Origin: Methanomassiliicoccaceae archaeon UBA113
GTDB taxonomy: Archaea; Thermoplasmatota; Thermoplasmata; Methanomassiliicoccales; Methanomethylophilaceae
Reading direction: 5' to 3'
Assembly: GCA_002506175.1 (NCBI GenBank)
Contig: DAXB01000054.1
Location: 1-25,779, forward strand
DNA: 25,779 nucleotides
This document shows positions 22,219 to 25,779 of the stretch, in pieces; position 1 is the first letter of the stretch; every line of letters begins with the position of its first letter. The position numbers and the translations under genes are program-made. The notes below the pieces were generated by a model. It worked only from the letters and a program-made list of their open reading frames with translations. It searched no databases and was not told the origin of the DNA.

Positions 22219-23117
22219 GCCTTTCTTCTCCGGCTGTACCTTGCCAGGTTGATATTCATCAGCAGGATCGAACCCAACACCATCGCGATTCCCAGGACGT
22301 TGAACGCATCCATAGGCTCCGAGAAAATCATCACCCCGACCACTGCGGACGTGACCGCCTCCAGCAAGGCAAGGATGAGCACCGTGATGGGATCCAATGA
22401 CTCCATCCCCTTCGCATACAGATAATATGGCACGAGCGTAAGCAGGAAAGTCAGGATCAGCGAATCGAAGATCATGTTCGGAGTACCGAATGCGATGGAG
22501 AATGTGGCAGGAACGTCCATCACAAACATGAACAGCACCGCACCGACCAGGAAAACGTAGAACAGGACTGTATTCGGCTTGTAACCGTCGTTCAATGACA
22601 GCTTCACACCCGTGGAGTACAATGCACTGAATAAACCGGCACCGAGGCCGTATAGGACGCCTTCCACATTGATCTCCCCCGGATTTGTGAATATGTTCAT
22701 GAGCAGCGCCACACCGGAGAAACCGACGAATGTCGCCAGGACCTTGGCGGGGGTGATGCCTCCCCTGAAAAGGAACAGCGATATGAACAGCATGAAATAC
22801 GTTTCCGTGGCCAACAGGATACCTGCCAGTGCGAGACTCACCTCCATCAGAGACTGAATGTAGAATATGTCCATCAGGAACTTTAACACCCCGTAGAAGA
22901 TCATCTTCAGAATGTCTTTGCGCTTCTTTATGACGAGGCTCTTAGGATCGGACAATACTATTATCATCAGAAAGATGAACGCACACAGTATGCCTCTGAC
23001 ACCGTTTATCTGAATGGAATCCAGCCCGCAGTCGTACATCGCCCTGGTGCACAATCCTATGAACCCCCATAGGATGGCAGCCAGTGCGACGATGCCCATC
23101 GCCAGATACCTATTCAT
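22212..23117 (-). CDS. EamA/DMT-family transporter, ten helices
   Basis: This 301-residue protein shows ten hydrophobic helices in two EamA repeats: the first starts at GIVALAAILWGFIGLCTRAM, the second around YGLGAGLFSALYSTGVKLSL. A basic tail (RYSRRRKAH) ends it in the cytoplasm. Family members export amino acids, metabolites or drugs, or import nucleotide-sugars; the substrate cannot be read here. A minus-strand TATA-like CTTTATTTACC (about 23137-23147) lies 20-30 nt before the ATG. It converges on the shikimate kinase with a seven-base overlap, so it is not part of that operon. Confidence 0.85.
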   Translation of the reverse strand: MNRYLAMGIVALAAILWGFIGLCTRAMYDCGLDSIQINGVRGILCAFIFLMIIVLSDPKSLVIKKRKDILKMIFYGVLKFLMDIFYIQSLMEVSLALAGILLATETYFMLFISLFLFRGGITPAKVLATFVGFSGVALLMNIFTNPGEINVEGVLYGLGAGLFSALYSTGVKLSLNDGYKPNTVLFYVFLVGAVLFMFVMDVPATFSIAFGTPNMIFDSLILTFLLTLVPYYLYAKGMESLDPITVLILALLEAVTSAVVGVMIFSEPMDAFNVLGIAMVLGSILLMNINLARYSRRRKAH

Positions 23118-23258
23118 GGATTACACAAGATTTGACAGGTAAATAAAGATGAACAATTAGTAAGACACACGCAAATGGCATGATTCATTACTTACTACCT
23201 TTCTGTGATTTACTTCCCATAAATAATCCATAAATAGGTTCTTTCATATTGAACCATC

Positions 23259-24644
23259 ATGTCAGATTTTGCATCAAAGCTTGACAGCTTCTTCCACATC
23301 ACGGAAAGAGGCTCTGACATCAAGACTGAGGTGAAGGGAGGAGTCATCACATTCCTCGCCATGTTCTACATCCTCGCAGTCAACCCCGGGATCCTCTCGG
23401 CGGCTGCAGGTGTCGAACTCTTCGGACAGCTCGTCACAGCAACAGCTCTGGCGGCGTTCATATCCTGTATCTTGATGGGTATCTATGCAAAGTTCCCCGT
23501 GGCTCTCGCCCCCGGAATGGGAATCAACGCATTCGTGGCATACACGATCGTCCTGACGATGGGATTCACCTACTACCAGGCGCTGCTCATCGTCTTGATC
23601 TCGGGAATCCTGTTCTTCATCCTCACCGTCACCGGTGTCAGGTCCAAGATCCTCACAAGCATCCCGATGATCATGAGGCTCTCTATCACAGCAGGTATCG
23701 GATTCTTCATAGTCGTCGTCGGACTCTTCAACGCAGGAATCATCCAGCACGGCAGCGGATGCGCACTCGCACTCGGCCCCCTCGGTGACCCCGGAGTCGC
23801 ACTCGGCCTCCTGTGTATCCTCGTCACCCTCATCCTCTGGTTCAAGAGGAACTGGAGCGCAGTCCTCATCGGAGTCATCGTTACAGTCGCTGTCGGATGC
23901 ATCATGAGCGCCTGCGGAGTCACATCGCAGATCTCCGGACTCATCCCCTCGCTCTCCAGCGTCGGACCCGTTGTATCCATGCCTGACTTCGGACTGTTCG
24001 GAGCGATGTTCACACAGTTCACCGGATTCGAGGGAACCATGTGGGCGGCATTCATCGTATCCATCGCATCCCTGCTCATCGTCGATATGTTCGATACCAC
24101 CGGAACACTTCTGGGAATCGGACACTCCGCAGGAATCATCGACGAGAACGGAAACATCGAGGGTAACGAGAAGGCACTGCAGGTCGACTCCATCGCAACA
24201 ATCTTCGGAGCGATCGCAGGTACATCCACAACCACCTCGTTCATCGAGTCATCAACTGGAATCGAGGCCGGGGCAAGGACCGGACTCATGGCAGTAGTCG
24301 TCGGAATCCTGTTCCTCGTCGCCATGTTCTTCGCACCCCTGTTCTCCGTCATCACATCGGCATGTACCGTCGGAGCACTGCTGCTCGTCGGACTCATGAT
24401 GATCACAGCCCTCAAGGGAGTCGAGTGGGTCGATCCCGTCAACATCGCCACAGCGTTCTGTACCATCTTCATGATGGGACTGGCCGGATCGATCACCGAC
24501 GGTATCGCTTTCGGAGTCTTCTCTTACATCATCGGATCGTTCGTGATGGGAAGGAAGAGCGAGATCTCGATTGCCATGTGGATCCTCGGAGCCGTGTTCC
24601 TCGCATACTTCATCATCACCTTCGTTGTGATCCCTGCGATGTGA
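23259..24644 (+). CDS. NCS2/AzgA-type purine permease
   Basis: This 461-residue membrane protein has about 12-14 helices and the AzgA subgroup hallmarks: the start FHITERGSDIKTEVKGGVIT followed by FYILAVNPGILS, APGMGINAFVAY, DMFDTTGTLLGIG (about 278-290), and GTSTTTSFIESSTGIEAGAR. AzgA proteins import adenine, guanine or hypoxanthine with protons. It stands alone, with a TATA-like CCATAAATAGG (23228-23238) 26 nt before the ATG and a perfect terminator after the stop. The codon bias resembles that of mtaCB, which points to strong expression. A short dyad GGTTC/GAACC (23237-23255) lies between TATA box and start. Confidence 0.92.
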   Translation: MSDFASKLDSFFHITERGSDIKTEVKGGVITFLAMFYILAVNPGILSAAAGVELFGQLVTATALAAFISCILMGIYAKFPVALAPGMGINAFVAYTIVLTMGFTYYQALLIVLISGILFFILTVTGVRSKILTSIPMIMRLSITAGIGFFIVVVGLFNAGIIQHGSGCALALGPLGDPGVALGLLCILVTLILWFKRNWSAVLIGVIVTVAVGCIMSACGVTSQISGLIPSLSSVGPVVSMPDFGLFGAMFTQFTGFEGTMWAAFIVSIASLLIVDMFDTTGTLLGIGHSAGIIDENGNIEGNEKALQVDSIATIFGAIAGTSTTTSFIESSTGIEAGARTGLMAVVVGILFLVAMFFAPLFSVITSACTVGALLLVGLMMITALKGVEWVDPVNIATAFCTIFMMGLAGSITDGIAFGVFSYIIGSFVMGRKSEISIAMWILGAVFLAYFIITFVVIPAM

Positions 24645-24664
24645 ACCTGAAAACACCAACAGGA

Positions 24665-24680
24665 ACGGGCTTCGGCCCGT
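24665..24680 (+). terminator. Terminator of the purine permease gene
   Basis: ACGGGC and GCCCGT pair perfectly around the stable loop TTCG, followed by CCCTCCTTTTTG. It lies 20 bases after the stop codon. Confidence 0.8.
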
Positions 24681-24723
24681 CCCTCCTTTTTGCTCTATAT
24701 TTATAACCGTCAATAATATACAG

Positions 24724-24742
24724 AAATCCATAGGATGGATTT
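24724..24742 (+). promoter_or_regulatory. Hairpin displaying the Shine-Dalgarno of the last gene
   Basis: AAATCCAT (24724-24731) and ATGGATTT (24735-24742) pair perfectly over 8 bp with the 3-nt loop AGG, three bases before the ATG at 24746. A TATA-like TATATTTATAACC at about 24696-24708 puts the transcription start just before the hairpin, so it would be the first element of the message. Confidence 0.6.
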
Positions 24743-24745
24743 CCA

Positions 24746-25779
24746 ATGGTAAATGTACACAGTACTGCCAAGAATCAGTACATGCTGACAGGCAAATACC
24801 GTCAGCAGGGATACGACTGGTGGTGGCACAACTTCACAGCCGTCAACGACGCGACAGGAGAGGAGAGGCCTTTCTTCCTCGAGTACTTCATGGTCAACCC
24901 CGGACTCTCGCCTGACAAGGTGCAGTTCGGACAGCTCCCCGAGAACAAGGAGAAAGGGTTGAAGCCATCATACCTCATGGTCAAGGTCGGAACATGGGGC
25001 GAAGACGGAGTCCAGGTCCACAGGTTCATCCCATGGAAGGACGTGAAGGTCGGAGGAGTCCCCTACGAGCTCACCGCACAGGACGTCTATGCATCCGAGA
25101 CGCACCTCAAAGGAAACGCGAAGGTCACCAAAGAGGAATCCGAAGCCCACCCCGAGTACATCTGCGAGTATGGAGAATTCGAGTGGGACCTCAAGATCAA
25201 CAAGGTCGATGCATGGAACGTAGGATACGGAACATGCGGACTCTTCCGTGCGATGAAGGCATTCCAGATGTTCTGGCATGCAGAGGGAGTCAAGAGCAAA
25301 TACGACGGATACATCGTTTTCAACGGACAGAGGTACACCGTATCTCCCGAGACATCCAACGGATACGCAGACAAGAACTGGGGAAGCGGATTCACATCCC
25401 CCTGGGTATGGCTCTCGTCATGGGACATGGTCAGCAAGAAGACTGGCAAGAAGCTCGAGAACAGCGTCTTCGACATCGGAGGAGGAAGGCCCAAGGTAGG
25501 ACCCCTCGTCATGGAGAGAAAGCTCCTCGGAGAGTTCTTCTACGAGGGAAAGAGCTACGAGTTCAACTTCTCGAAGTTCTGGACCGGATCCAAGACAGAG
25601 TTCGACTGCTACGAGACCGAAGACCAGATCATCTGGCATGTCGACCAGAAGACCAGGAAATACAGGCTCGTCACAGACATCACATGCATGAAGAAGGACA
25701 TGGTCTTCGTCAAGTACGAGGATCCCCTCGGACAGATGCAGCACAACAGGCTCTGGAACGGAGGAAACGGAGTGGGAAC
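24746..25779 (+). CDS. Tocopherol-cyclase/CrtC-like lipocalin-type protein, 3' end missing
   Basis: An uninterrupted frame of 344 codons runs off the window end. It begins MVNVHSTAKNQYMLTGKYRQ and is rich in Trp and Tyr. Landmarks such as FFLEYFMVNPGLSP, FQMFWHAEGVKSKYDGYIVF (about 172-191), GYADKNWGSGFTSPWVWLSS and FDIGGGRPKVGPL resemble proteins labelled tocopherol cyclase-like or CrtC/AttH-like, two-lipocalin beta-barrels that act on hydrophobic molecules. No signal peptide is seen, so it is probably cytoplasmic. Archaea do not make tocopherol, so the substrate must differ. Codon use is strongly biased toward the highly-expressed set, which suggests an abundant protein. The family link is from memory. 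Confidence 0.65.
   Translation, partial: MVNVHSTAKNQYMLTGKYRQQGYDWWWHNFTAVNDATGEERPFFLEYFMVNPGLSPDKVQFGQLPENKEKGLKPSYLMVKVGTWGEDGVQVHRFIPWKDVKVGGVPYELTAQDVYASETHLKGNAKVTKEESEAHPEYICEYGEFEWDLKINKVDAWNVGYGTCGLFRAMKAFQMFWHAEGVKSKYDGYIVFNGQRYTVSPETSNGYADKNWGSGFTSPWVWLSSWDMVSKKTGKKLENSVFDIGGGRPKVGPLVMERKLLGEFFYEGKSYEFNFSKFWTGSKTEFDCYETEDQIIWHVDQKTRKYRLVTDITCMKKDMVFVKYEDPLGQMQHNRLWNGGNGVG

Noticed and set aside
23274..24125. Long minus-strand frame opposite the purine permease gene
   Set aside because: Its Asp/Glu/Ser-rich, low-complexity translation is the antisense image of a hydrophobic membrane protein with biased codons; the plus-strand permease is unmistakable.

Overview
The window looks like a chromosomal segment of a methyl-reducing, methanol-using archaeon, most likely of the order Methanomassiliicoccales. 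This rests on a methanol methyltransferase pair (mtaC then mtaB), a RamA-type corrinoid-reactivation protein, the archaeal GHMP shikimate kinase, the methanogen homocysteine-forming operon (DUF39, NIL/ferredoxin, UPF0280), and TATA-type promoters that often sit about 23-27 nt before the start codon, as expected for leaderless messages. No rRNA, tRNA, CRISPR array or transposase was found.

Layout. 1-522 is a strongly AT-rich gene-poor stretch. 523-2949 holds a hexapeptide-repeat acetyltransferase, a small four-helix membrane protein and a membrane-anchored protein with a Nudix-like C-terminal region. 3276-4511 is a DUF4143-type AAA ATPase bracketed by two matching 32-bp palindromes. 4628-6886 (minus) is the sulfur/homocysteine operon. 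7005-10627 holds two paralogous membrane-anchored surface proteins, the first carrying two copies of the unit that the second carries once. 10728-10904 is a small minus-strand gene. About 11066-11340 is a hairpin-dense unclassified RNA candidate. 11451-12785 encodes an asparagine-synthase-like PP-loop protein fused to a RelB/DinJ-like ribbon-helix-helix tail, then a zinc-ribbon membrane protein. 12831-18074 is the methanol block: a short CobW-like GTPase and RamA on the minus strand, divergent from mtaC-mtaB and a GPR1/FUN34/YaaH-like membrane protein. 18195-19714 holds small proteins and an ACT-domain regulator. 19880-22218 is a shikimate/chorismate operon (chorismate mutase, AroD-AroE fusion, shikimate kinase). 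22212-25779 holds an EamA exporter, an NCS2/AzgA purine permease and the start of a tocopherol-cyclase/CrtC-like protein that runs off the window.

How the genes fit together. MtaB moves the methyl group of methanol to the corrinoid on MtaC, RamA re-reduces inactivated corrinoid, and the CobW-like GTPase may handle metal for this zinc- and cobalt-dependent system. The DUF39 operon would make homocysteine from sulfide and aspartate semialdehyde. The shikimate operon covers middle and late aromatic synthesis, although its dehydroquinase domain has lost key catalytic residues.

The observations most worth following are: the PP-loop/ribbon-helix-helix fusion next to a structured RNA; three unrelated genes whose Shine-Dalgarno core sits exactly in the loop of a hairpin just before the start codon; the twin palindromes around the AAA ATPase; the degenerate AroD domain; and the duplicated surface-protein family.
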